Source: Hofstenia miamia
Lineage: Eukaryota; Xenacoelomorpha; Acoela
Direction of reading: 5' to 3'
Assembly (NCBI GenBank): GCA_004352715.1
Contig: SCFE01000006.1
Coordinates: forward strand, 1,014,639 to 1,078,638
DNA: 64,000 nucleotides
The notes beneath the pieces were generated by a model. That model saw only the letters and a list, made by a program, of their open reading frames with translations, searched no databases and had not been told where the DNA came from. Below are positions 45,186 to 55,984 of the stretch, piece by piece. The translations under genes and the position numbers were made by a program. The stretch's first letter is position 1. Each line of letters starts with the position of its first letter.

Positions 45186-45582
45186 AATTATCCGAAATTT
45201 GCCAGGGTGGAAAAAGCGTTGGGTTGCAAGTCATTCTTCAACGTTTCGATTCGGGTCATTTACGTTCATTAAGGTGCGTGAACCCGTGTCCGATCAGGCT
45301 GGGCCGGGATAGGTTGAAAATTAGCAGGATCGGGTCAGGTAAAAAAACCTTCACGCCGGGTCGAACCAAGACTCAAGATTCAGGATGTACATGTCATTGA
45401 AATTCAACGCATATATTTTGATTTAAGTGATCAGATGCTACGTTAACCATATTTCAATTGTATTTGTCATAATAAAGTAAAGGAACTTCTTTTATTATTA
45501 TAAGCCATTTCGGGTCGCGTCAGGCAGAATCTATGTGACCGGGTAGCGTTGGGTCAAGAGAAGCTTACTCGTTTTCAATCTT
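45186..45582. mobile_element. GGGTCGG-rich hAT-like repeat, third copy
   Basis: Left end CAGGGTGGAAAAAGCGTTGG; right end, reverse-complemented, CAAGATTGAAAACGAG, with TTGACCCAACGCTACCCGG just inside. The interior matches 29517-30028. No convincing target duplication. Confidence 0.6.
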
Positions 45583-45782
45583 GGTGTATGAATACTAACA
45601 GATTTAAGGAACAATTTAAAAAGTGAGACAATTGAATAGTTGAAATTTGTAAAGATTTTAATTATTCTTGTATTCTCATATTTGATTTTTAATGTTTTTA
45701 TTTACATTTTCATGTTAAAACATTTTGAGCTTATTATATTAGCCGACACTTTCAGCAATTACGCATTGTAATTATTCTTGAA

Positions 45783-45968
45783 GGCTACCCACTGTCACCG
45801 GCAATCAAAGACGAGTTAGAACTTCTCAAATGTTGCCGCCGAAAGATGCACATCGCTATGACAGTTACTGAACATTTACCACGCCTGTATTTAATCGTCA
45901 TCATCAAATGAAAGCTGAAGTTCTTTCTTCGCCGCTACCGCTGTCACCTACTGAGGCTCAAAGAATTG
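45783..45968 (+). other. Isolated GC-richer patch, unexplained
   Basis: About 185 bp clearly richer in G and C than its flanks. One frame is open for roughly 40 codons (YPLSPAIKDELELLKCC...). A similar-sounding PLPLSPTEAQRIGNFSRLF occurs 150 bp later in another frame. It may be a decayed coding exon or transposon piece. I do not recognise it. Confidence 0.25.
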
Positions 45969-46339
45969 GAAACTTTTCAAGACTATTTTAATAATGGTAA
46001 ATTTTCTTATTATTATTTTAACAAATTGAGTTGTGGCGAATTTTTCACTTTTTGACCGTAACCTATAATAGTTCCCCTGTACATTTTCACAATGATTTTT
46101 ATTTCCCTTAATTCTACATAAAATACTACATTATTGAACAAAGGGCTCAAAATTAAGAGCAGGTGAGGCATTTCTTTGCACAAATCGAAAATGAAATCAT
46201 TACAGCCCTAAGTCATAACACAAATATAAAGTTAGTGAGCGATTAAAATTTCAATCAATGTATTCCATCCAACATTTTTGCAAATACTCACACCTTGATT
46301 AATTATTTTATGGTTTAAGCAAATAAATCTTTTTATAAA

Positions 46340-47816
46340 TACGTTTGTTCTGAATTCTCTTACTCTAACCACTGCTTTATAATAACTTTTCTAATAAGCA
46401 AAAAATTTACTCATCGAACTAGATCTTGGATAAAAATAAGATAAAAATTTGAAACTTATAAATTGTTGAAATAGAAGTTACTCTTCAGAAGGACCAAATA
46501 AAATGTTGAACTTCTTTAATAAAATCCTTTTACTTTATTCAGACATTTCTTACACTGAAGCGAAAATTTTTACACTGAAAAAAATTGATAATGTGTTTAA
46601 AAAAGTTTCCAAGCCATTGATTGATGTGAAATGCTTACAATTAATTGAATAAAAGAAATCTAATTGGAACGAATACAAAAATTCTAAAACCGCAAACAAT
46701 TAAAATGCGCATGATCTGTGCCGTAGATACACACGGAAAGTCTATCCGGTTATAAATTTTAAAAAAAATTTTCTAAAAAGGTAAATGGGACTTTATAAAA
46801 TAGTTTACTAAATAAGAGACAAGTAAAATACGAAGAAATTGAAAAATAAATTATAAAGAAAATTTATTCTCTAATAATAACGGTATGAATGACATATGTA
46901 ATTATATTGATATAAACACTCTATTTAATACAAATGAAATTTAACATTTAGCACCGCCTTTCTTTTTCTGATTCGTGACTAAGTTTGAAATTATAAAATC
47001 TATTTAAGCTTGCTGTTCCTCAATGATTCCCACTTGGTACCCAAAAATTACTCCAAATTTAATAGCTGAGCCAATTTCGTACATTATAAACGCGTGTATT
47101 AGACATTCTACCTTTCCTGATCAATTAAAACTGGCAAACATTACTCTATTATTTAAAAAAGATTACCCAAAAGATTGTTTGAACTATAAGACTACATTAT
47201 TCTATTACATTGTCAATTAGTAAGATTCTTGAAATACTTCTTTTTAATCATATTAACGAACATTTATCTAAACATGATATGTACTCTCAAAATCAATATG
47301 GTTTTCGCACGTATGTTTCTACAAATGATACTTTGTTAAGAGCTACTGAAAATTGGAGAAATAGCATAAATATTGTTGAATGTTCAGCAGTTGCATGCTT
47401 AGATTTATCAAACAAAGAATTAAACAAAATGGAATTCTCTCTGACTAGATTTTTATTAAAAATCTTGCTGATATTACTCTGCTGTTTAGGTCACATAACT
47501 CCCCTTAAATTGCTAAAAAAAAGTTCTCAAAGAAATTGCATTTCTATTGCACAATACTTTGCTTTACTAAAACTTAGTTATTATTATGGGTGATTATAAC
47601 NAATGGTTTGAACACTGCTAAATATAGTTTTGATATCTTAAATGGACTGCATAATATTTTAATTTATACTGATATAGTTACTTGTCAACATTATCAAAAT
47701 GGTTTTAATTTCCCTTTTGGTGATTTTTTAGTCCTTTTGAACAAAATTACTGGCCTTTGGGAACATTTAATTTCCCTTTTGGTGATTTTTTAGTCCTTTT
47801 GAACAAAATTACTGGC
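46340..47816 (+). pseudogene. LINE ORF2: endonuclease end and reverse transcriptase, broken at a gap
   Basis: SNHCFI near 46360 resembles the SDHxxI end of the endonuclease. RT entry is at 47023-47160 (MIPTWYPKITPNLI, INACIRHSTFPDQLKLANIT, LLFKK). After a frameshift, SKILEILLFNHINEHLSKHD and MYSQNQYGFRTYVSTNDTLL follow, then VACLDLSNKEL at the motif A position. The sequence decays and ends at N 47817. A 62-bp tandem duplication (47704-47816) abuts the gap. Confidence 0.8.
47704..47816. repeat. 62-bp tandem duplication at gap edge
   Basis: TTTAATTTCCCTTTTGGTGA... to AAAATTACTGGC occurs twice, the second copy running into the N run. Probably an assembly artefact. Confidence 0.8.
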
Positions 47817-48816
47817 NNNNNNNNNNNNNNNNNNNNNNNNNNNNNNNNNNNNNNNNNNNNNNNNNNNNNNNNNNNNNNNNNNNNNNNNNNNNNNNNNNNN
47901 NNNNNNNNNNNNNNNNNNNNNNNNNNNNNNNNNNNNNNNNNNNNNNNNNNNNNNNNNNNNNNNNNNNNNNNNNNNNNNNNNNNNNNNNNNNNNNNNNNNN
48001 NNNNNNNNNNNNNNNNNNNNNNNNNNNNNNNNNNNNNNNNNNNNNNNNNNNNNNNNNNNNNNNNNNNNNNNNNNNNNNNNNNNNNNNNNNNNNNNNNNNN
48101 NNNNNNNNNNNNNNNNNNNNNNNNNNNNNNNNNNNNNNNNNNNNNNNNNNNNNNNNNNNNNNNNNNNNNNNNNNNNNNNNNNNNNNNNNNNNNNNNNNNN
48201 NNNNNNNNNNNNNNNNNNNNNNNNNNNNNNNNNNNNNNNNNNNNNNNNNNNNNNNNNNNNNNNNNNNNNNNNNNNNNNNNNNNNNNNNNNNNNNNNNNNN
48301 NNNNNNNNNNNNNNNNNNNNNNNNNNNNNNNNNNNNNNNNNNNNNNNNNNNNNNNNNNNNNNNNNNNNNNNNNNNNNNNNNNNNNNNNNNNNNNNNNNNN
48401 NNNNNNNNNNNNNNNNNNNNNNNNNNNNNNNNNNNNNNNNNNNNNNNNNNNNNNNNNNNNNNNNNNNNNNNNNNNNNNNNNNNNNNNNNNNNNNNNNNNN
48501 NNNNNNNNNNNNNNNNNNNNNNNNNNNNNNNNNNNNNNNNNNNNNNNNNNNNNNNNNNNNNNNNNNNNNNNNNNNNNNNNNNNNNNNNNNNNNNNNNNNN
48601 NNNNNNNNNNNNNNNNNNNNNNNNNNNNNNNNNNNNNNNNNNNNNNNNNNNNNNNNNNNNNNNNNNNNNNNNNNNNNNNNNNNNNNNNNNNNNNNNNNNN
48701 NNNNNNNNNNNNNNNNNNNNNNNNNNNNNNNNNNNNNNNNNNNNNNNNNNNNNNNNNNNNNNNNNNNNNNNNNNNNNNNNNNNNNNNNNNNNNNNNNNNN
48801 NNNNNNNNNNNNNNNN
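47817..48816. other. Assembly gap, 1000 N
   Basis: Exactly 1000 N, inside a LINE. Confidence 0.99.
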
Positions 48817-49281
48817 TTCAAAATATTAGATGTTTATCGATATTTTGGAAAAGAAAATCGAACATTTCTAATCATTTAAATCAAAGAACAATTACATTTG
48901 GTAAAACTAAGTATAATAGAAAAGTAATGAAGAACGGATTCCTAAATTATTCAATATCACTATGGAACAAACTGGATTACAACACAAGAAGTGAAAAAAT
49001 TTTTACAATATTTAAGAAGTTGAAAAACATGATTACTCAACAAAATATCAATTATCTGACTAATTATAGAATAAGATGTGCAACTCAAGAACAATAAGTA
49101 AAAATATATTTTAAATTATATGTAATTTGCAAACGTAACCAAGAAACAAACATTTACTGACAAAACTAAGCTCATATGAAGAAAGTTGCATTATTTATGT
49201 TCTTAATAAGTTTGTAAACTTAATACATGTATATGTACATGAGAACTTAAATATATGTTGTTGTTGTTGTTGTTGTTGTTA
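48817..49281 (+). pseudogene. LINE ORF2 C-terminus and (TTG)n 3' tail
   Basis: The frame ending at 49097 reads TFGKTKYNRKVMKNGFLN, then YSISLWNKLDYNTRSEKIFT and IFKKLKN, the LINE ORF2 C-terminal block. At 49255-49280 a (TGT)n/(TTG)n tract about 180 bp after the stop would be the 3' tail microsatellite of the element. It probably belongs to the same element as 46340-47816 across the gap. Confidence 0.7.
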
Positions 49282-49289
49282 AAACTAAA

Positions 49290-49600
49290 AATAAACCCAT
49301 CTAGAACTAACGATAATTTCAGAAATGTTTCTTAGTTTAAATTGAAATTAATGACACATACTTAGAACAAGTTAATTCGTTTAAATATTTAGAAATAATT
49401 GTTTATTCTCAACTTAGTTTAGCAAAACAAATTACTAATGTTAAGAAAATGGCTATTTTTATTAAGGCTCTTCGCAATATATCGCAACAGCTTCCAACCA
49501 CAGTAAAGTTTCAATTAATTCTCACATTAATACTAAGTCACTTCAATTATAGAAACATTCTGTATACCGAATATTGATTATTCAAAACACCACATCTAAT
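49290..49600 (+). pseudogene. Second LINE RT fragment after the (TTG)n tail
   Basis: Around 49340-49560 one reading gives YLEI-like, KKMAIFIKALRNISQQLPTT, then VKFQLILTLILSHFNY. The KYLGxxxDxxL...xxxRxxxxxLxxSxxxY block of LINE RTs normally precedes the C-terminus, so this is either a separate copy or a rearranged piece. Confidence 0.45.
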
Positions 49601-49707
49601 CATATTTGCCATAACCCAAGCTAGTAATTGTGATTGTTTTTGTTAATATTTATTTTTTTGTGTTTTGTTTCTTGTATTTGTAATTTTTTAACTCTATTTA
49701 TAGTTGT

Positions 49708-49880
49708 AAACAGTATTATATATTGTAAAAAAACTCTAAATATAGATATTTCCCTTTTCTTTCTTTGCCTTCTGCAATCTTTTTGATCGAGTCTGTTCCG
49801 GAGCTATTGTTAGACCGATCGGGTCGTTCGCGGGTTATTGTTAGATGGGTTGGGTAGAGTGGCATGCCAGGTCAAAAAAT
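49708..49880 (+). repeat. Dispersed repeat, copy 2 (see 32592-32765)
   Basis: Same orientation as 32592-32765 with shared blocks and an expanded GATCGGGTCGTTCGCGGGTT segment. Confidence 0.75.
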
Positions 49881-51675
49881 TGAACCGCTTCCCACTCTCC
49901 TATTTTCGCACTACTACATAGCAAAGTTGCAATAGGATCAAAAAAAATTGATCCGTGACTCATGCTAATCGTTAAAATTGTACAATAAATGATCTAGGGA
50001 CACAGTTTGACCCGTTTTTAGAACGTTGCTTTCAAGGCTTTGGTAAAAGCATACTTGCATATACATTGAAACAAAGAAGCATGCTGCGCTTGTCTTCAAT
50101 TAGATTCAAATGCATCCCCTCAGTATATATATATCAATCTGTAAAAAATTCCTCTAATATATTTATTAATGCCAATTCAATGCCATTCTATTTCCAGCAA
50201 AAATTTCTACTTGAATTTAGACCGAATTTCAAGACGTAACATTAATTTAATAATTATTAAATATTATCGAATAATAAAAACTCCATTATTGTCATTATTG
50301 TATTATTGTCCTTATTTATATATAAAGCAATTTTTATCTTGTAGTAATCTAACTCCGGTCTGTACTCCTACATAATTTAAAGGGGCTATAAATTTAAATA
50401 TTGTACTTTAATGTTAAATTTTGACCAAATTTAGTTTTTCAACAAATATAATCCACCACCACAAGCCTCAGTAGAACTTTAACTAAGAGGCTGAGACCTC
50501 AGTAAAACTTAACAAGATGGGCCGAGCCATCCTGAGCACTCTCTTGAGTACAATCCTGGTCTAACTTTTGAAACTAACTGGGAATTTAACTTTGATGCTT
50601 TTAGAATTCAATTTATACCACACTGTAAATAATTAATTGAGTTATATGACTATGAATTTCTTTTGATTCGATTATTATTTTTTTGTAGATTTCGAACACC
50701 TAGACATTCAATTTTAAGAATCAAGAGTTGCAATAAGGCACATTTTGTTTTCAATCAACTAACATACACTGTTTCATAGGACAACACTGTCAAAGTGACA
50801 CGTTTACTTTATCTATAAATTCACAGTAAAAATACCTGCATTTTGGTAATTTTTTGCAATAAACACAGAATAATATATCATTTAGATAAAGATTTAATAA
50901 ACTAGGGTAATTCTTAGTATTACTAAAACAAATAAAAATTTAGTAGATTAAATATTGACTGGTAAACCAAATGTTCTCTTAATTTTTTAGAAGAAATTGA
51001 AATGTCAAATTATGCACCCGTCCAGAGTAACCCTAAAAACCATCTTCAGAGTCATACAAGGTAAGAAACTTTAACAAAATTGAATTGAACAAAAAAGTTC
51101 AATATGTTCAGATATGTACAAGCACAGTCCTTACTCTATCTTTCAGTAGGCGCATTGTTTTTGCATATGAATCCACTAGGGCTGTGCGCATCCACTAGTC
51201 AAAAATACTTTCTTCTCCATGCCTACGGTTTTTACTGAAGTCGAAATTGTTCAGTAATATTTTAAAAAATATTAAGTAAGATACGCAAATGCTCGATAGT
51301 AATTGTACGCAACCACTCGTAACAATTGGTTGAAGATTAAATAGTGAAAATATCCGTTTTCATTTAGCTACTATGTATTTTAAAATGAAAAACTATTTAA
51401 GAAAATGTTCTCGAGTGAATTTGCATTTTATTGATACCCAAATATTGCAATCAGATAAATTACAAATATAGGACTCTTTTAATTTATGAAATAAATTTAA
51501 GTTATTTTTGTTATAGTAACGTGCTATGCACTATGGTTAATGAAATTGCTTTAACATGTGCTTCTTTAGAAAATGTTCATAATCCCGTGATCGGAATCTC
51601 GTTCAGTTTGAATTTTGGTTTTGAAACGTCAATTCCTTATGAGCTCGTCTGGAACTGAATTCCCAGTGTTTTGGA
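49881..51675. other. Intergenic; no gene supported
   Basis: Short frames at 50169-50375 and 51431-51658 are unrecognised. Composition is otherwise AT-rich. Confidence 0.35.
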
Positions 51676-51679
51676 ACCG

Positions 51680-51868
51680 AACATTAGTAGTATATAAATA
51701 AGGCAAGCCCGTGTNCAGTAAAACACCCCCCGCCAATATCCACGACGTCTCAGGTCAAAGGACACCCCTCTCAACCAATCACAAAAAAGTGACACGGGCT
51801 TGCCTCCACCTCTCGACCAATCAGAAAAAAGTGACACGGGCTTGCCTTATTTATATACTACTAACATT
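51680..51868. mobile_element. Foldback element with 29-bp inverted arms
   Basis: The left arm, 51686-51714 (AGTAGTATATAAATAAGGCA...), is the exact reverse complement of 51834-51862. AACATT flanks both sides (51680-51685, 51863-51868), a likely target duplication. Inside are two tandem copies of a 42-bp unit (about 51766-51847) containing CCAATCA and AAAAAAGTGACACGGGCTTG. An N at 51715 sits at the base of the left arm. Confidence 0.75.
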
Positions 51869-51869
51869 A

Positions 51870-52970
51870 TTTGAGTCAGAACAAACAATCTATAAACTCA
51901 GACAAATTTCACAGTTGAACTCTCGATGTTGGTTATTTGAACATCAATAGGAAGTCTGAAGTTGCAATAGTTGTAATAAAGAAAATATATCATTACTTAG
52001 GTTATTAATGTGAATGTAATATTGCAATATGCTTAAAAATAGCAAGTTTAAGATAAATTTTCTGAATTTTTTACACGATTTAAATTATCTTAAAAATTTC
52101 AAATACCTAGGTCTGAAATTGACCAGAAAATGTTAGCAAATTCAAAAAGTAGAAAATATTGCACTACAGAAGATAGAGGATTATCTCCTTTTTCATTGCC
52201 GTTATAAAGTTGACACAGGTCGCAAATCATCGAGGTGAACTTTTCGTAGTGAGATCCGAATTGCGTCTATTGCACTTGAATGAAAATTGGTTCTCTCATG
52301 AACTCTAGACCACCTCATCGCCTAAACACTAGGTTTAGGAAGAATTTTAAAGTTATTTATCAAAACAGAGGAATTTATTTTTGCATAGATGTATCAATAA
52401 TCCCATGGTCCCAATTTGGCTTTGTGAAAAATATTTGAAAATGTGATTAAAAACAAATGAAACCATATGGTTACATTATGATGTTAAGCCCTACGTATGT
52501 TACTCAGTTCTAAAATCGTATAGTCTTCTTACCTGTGTTACTGTAAATTGTATGCAGAAATATTTCTATTACCTTTTAGTTGTAAAAATGGAAATTTTGT
52601 TGGTGTTTATGAGAAGGATGATGATGCTCATTATTAGAATCATTGCTAATTGTTTTAATTCAAAGTTACTTGATAAAATGTTGGTATATATTTTCGATTA
52701 TACTTTTCCTAGATCATAGCTTTTCTAAATGAGTGGTTTGATAAATTGTTTCATATCTTAGCGAATTACACACAAGCTCATAAATAATTGCCTAGCTTCG
52801 TGGAAACGAAGTACTAAAAAAATAATTATTACTTTTCGTATTTAGCTATATTATAGAATTATGTAGTTCGAAATTTATGAAAATACGTTCATATTTTTTT
52901 CATGACTTAATATTGATACCTTGATAAGCTGCTTAGCGTATAACTTATGAATACAAATCATGCACATTTT
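51870..52970. other. Intergenic, AT-rich
   Basis: Nothing recognisable. Confidence 0.4.
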
Positions 52971-52974
52971 CTTA

Positions 52975-53364
52975 TACAGAGTGATTTTTAATGTTGGGAC
53001 TGAAAAATCTTTAATAGTTCCCTAGTTTTTGGTTGTATTTTACTTAAAGCATTAAAACGTTGAAAAATACTAGTTTTAATGAGTTCTTTTTAAATACAAT
53101 ATTTTTCATGTGCTGTCCTCCTGAAGCTAAACAAGTATTGTCCCGAAATTGCAAAGTGTTCATTACTACATTGTTAAGATGTGGTTCAATTTACTGAATT
53201 TCTGTTTGGATAGCTTCCGTGAGTTGGTCGGCTTTTGACGGTGAACTCTCATCCTTAGGTATCCCCAACGAAAAAACTACAGGAAAAGGTCCTGGGATTT
53301 GAACCGGTTCATTCAATATCACAAATCTAGAAATCAACTTCCCATCATTAAAAATCACCCTGTA
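52975..53364 (-). mobile_element. Internally deleted Tc1/mariner-type element with transposase C-terminus
   Basis: The element body is 52977-53362 (386 bp) between TA dinucleotides. Ends CAGAGTGATTTTTAATGTTG and, from the right, CAGGGTGATTTTTAATGATG. Inside on the - strand, VVFSLGIPKDESSPSKADQL then TEAIQTEIQ and NTLQFRDNTC matches the FLWGYLKDxVYxxxPxTxxELxxxI......R end of Tc/mariner-type transposases. Most of the coding region has been lost between the ends. Confidence 0.75.
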
Positions 53365-53369
53365 TGCTA

Positions 53370-54830
53370 ATTTCCGTTATGCAGTAATAAATGTTTAATA
53401 TTAATGTTCACAAGACTACCTAAATTGTAAGCATTGTGTAATTTATTACTCTGTTATGTTGTGACACTACAGCCTTTTGCTGTTGTGTGAAAAAATTCAC
53501 ACAACGGCAAGCCTGTAAAATGTAAAGCAATTAAAAATGAAAAATCAGAAACTGCAGCTTTTATAGTTACTTTAGACGTCTGATATAAGCATTAAAATTA
53601 ATAGATTGGAACAGCTTTTCATCAAAAAATTTTAAGTCAGCCAACCGCTTAAAGTTTTGGATGCCTTAACCAATAGACCGCACATAGTCTAAATTCGCCA
53701 GAACCCATGCTAGTAATTGTGTTGTACATGGTATTATTTAAGGAAAATTTGGATAATCAATATTAGGCTGAACGTGATTGTGAAAGCACTATAATTCATT
53801 GTTTTCAAAAAAAATAATTTCATGATAAAGTAGTTTTTAAATACTTCAAATATTTATCTTCTCATCTAGACATTGTTTTACATAGATATTAGGGAATGAA
53901 TTTCTAAGTAGCTTTTTACACTAAACAGGTTTAGTATTTCGAAGGCGGGGGTTTATTGGTGCAGTTTTACCGAGATTAGGGATATTCATCTTTTCTGTTT
54001 CTTATCCTCCTTATCTTATGGACAAATATTGTTAACGATTCTATACAATGTTGTTAATACATTTATATGAATGATGTATCGGTAATGAAACTGTTTTCTC
54101 AATTTTTTTATTCAATATTACAAACTACAGTAGTTTTTTGTTAGCCTCATTGACCTTTCGTACAAATTTTATTTAAGAAATTTTCATTTTTATCCGTTTT
54201 GAGTACATTACCATAAAAAATGACTTAAAAATGCGGTATGAATCAACTAATTTTTAGGTTGGACGGTATTTGCTGAAATACTTTGCTGATTGCATTATAT
54301 GAAATCACCATTCATTAATGATATTAAATTGATTTTGAAAGCTAAGCAATGAATCAAATATAACTCCCAAATAATTAAAATTGTTCACATGGTTTATTTG
54401 GGTATCATTGAAGAAGAAAAAGAACAATATCTTTATTCAGTACAGAGCTTAAAATCAACAAAATTGTTGTTTGCTGTATCAAACGCGTCATGAAAAAATA
54501 TATAAAAGCATGTACAAAAAATAAACATTTACAAATTAATATTTCACCTATATAATACTATCAGTTATCTTAACTTTTATGTCAAGGTTCGTAAAATTTG
54601 CATTCTTTCTATGAAGTATTTATTAATTTTGGTACATACGTTAGGCTAAGGTAATTCTTTTTTAGAGCTTTGAATTCAAGCTTACTTTTCAGTTTACGTA
54701 CATTTACTTGTAAGACATTCCAAGTTATAATGGTTGCATTAAGAAATGAGTTTTTTTAACAAATGTTTTTCTTATGGATATCTCGGAATTTTAGTAGAGA
54801 AATATTTGATAGAAGATAAAGCACATAAAA
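53370..54830. other. Intergenic, AT-rich
   Basis: No gene recognised. A perfect local inverted repeat AGCCTTTTGCTGTTGTGTGA / TCACACAACGGCAAG near 53470-53512 may form a hairpin. Confidence 0.4.
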
Positions 54831-54835
54831 TTTGA

Positions 54836-55336
54836 GTGGCAGGTTTGCTACTAATCGATTTTTTGCATTTATACAAAACGTTCCGCCCATTTTATGCCAC
54901 TTTGTATTCTAAAAGCTATTGGCATGCGCAAAAGGTGCACGGACAGACATTTGTGAAGATTTTTAGTCCAATGCTTTGTGTATATTTGACGATATGGATC
55001 AGGGGCCGGTGTACATTGATAAAACACCTTATGTTGCTGACATGGCTGCCTACAAGACTTGTAGTACAAGTACATATTACCAAGTCTAGTAGAAACAGGC
55101 CAGGCATTTATCACTTAGATTTCTTTAAAATATCTACTGATCCGACTACGTACTATAAGCACTGGTATCCCCGTTCAATTGATCTAATGCAACCTTGTGG
55201 TCATAACGATTTACCTGGCCATTTTATGCTTGATGAAACCTGTGCTAGTTGTCTTAAATGTGAAATTCGTTCAAATTGGCTTTGTTGCCCTGCTTGTAAG
55301 CAGTGGTATCATACAGATTGCTATGAAAATTGATTA
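54836..55336 (+). CDS. Unrecognised ORF ending in a truncated PHD-like zinc finger
   Basis: The frame is open for 165 codons from a non-ATG codon. The C-terminal part reads MQPCGHNDLPGHFMLDETCA, then SCLKCEIRSNWLCCPACKQW and YHTDCYEN. The pattern C-x2-C...W-x-C-C-x2-C-x4-H-x2-C is the first two-thirds of a PHD finger; the last C-x2-C pair is missing because of the stop. The N-terminal part is not recognised, and another frame over 54975-55080 (DMDQGPVYIDKTPYVADMAA) also looks protein-like, so a frameshift is likely. PHD fingers occur in LINE ORF1 and DNA-transposon proteins as well as host proteins, so the origin is open. Confidence 0.4.
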
Positions 55337-55339
55337 AAA

Positions 55340-55980
55340 CGACGTGTTACATTTAATGTTAGATTGACATTTACCTTACAAAAACACTTATTTTACACTT
55401 GCTTAATGCTTTATATAAGAATGTGTGTTTTGGAACAGTATTTTTCCATGTTAACTAGTAAAATTTGGGTTTGAGAGTTTTACGCGCTTTAGTTAGTAGT
55501 TGCTTTTATATACCTAATTATGTAGGATGGACCAAGTCCTAAAAGAAAACTTTTGGATATTTATTGATATGAAACATCGAATTCTTTTTTATCATCTGAT
55601 GGAAAAGACTATGAGGAGCATTTCTAAAAAAAGATTTTGCAAAATATCCTTGAAAATTTTTTGGTGCATTTGTCTATCTGACATATTTTGAGGGGTGTAC
55701 TTGAGGGTAGCCTGTGCCCTCAATTTTTTAGATTTAAAACAAGAAATCAAATTGGCAGACGAAGAGATGATTAAGGCTACGCATAACAGAATTTGGTTAA
55801 AAAGTTAACTCTTGAGATAGATATGCTAAAAAACCAACTTTTTCAACACTTGAGCTATTATCTATGTCCATCCGACATAATTGAACTTTTGAATTTACGC
55901 TGTTCTTATCTTTTTAAGAAAAATTTTGTATTTTTTTCTTAGATCTAACATTGCTCTATATTCAGAAAAAATCAATTCTT
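55340..55980. other. Intergenic, AT-rich
   Basis: Nothing recognisable. Confidence 0.4.
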
Positions 55981-55984
55981 GTTA

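Noticed and set aside
47757-49097. A single 446-codon frame across the third gap
   Set aside because: The middle is N. Only the C-terminal part (from 48826) has real sequence, and it is a LINE tail.
53290-53320. tRNA T-arm-like GGTTCAAATCC on the - strand
   Set aside because: No acceptor stem, D-arm or anticodon arm fits around it. It lies inside the Tc1/mariner-type element.
54869-55114. - strand frames at 54869-55114
   Set aside because: Overlap the + frame ending in the PHD-like finger and show no domain.
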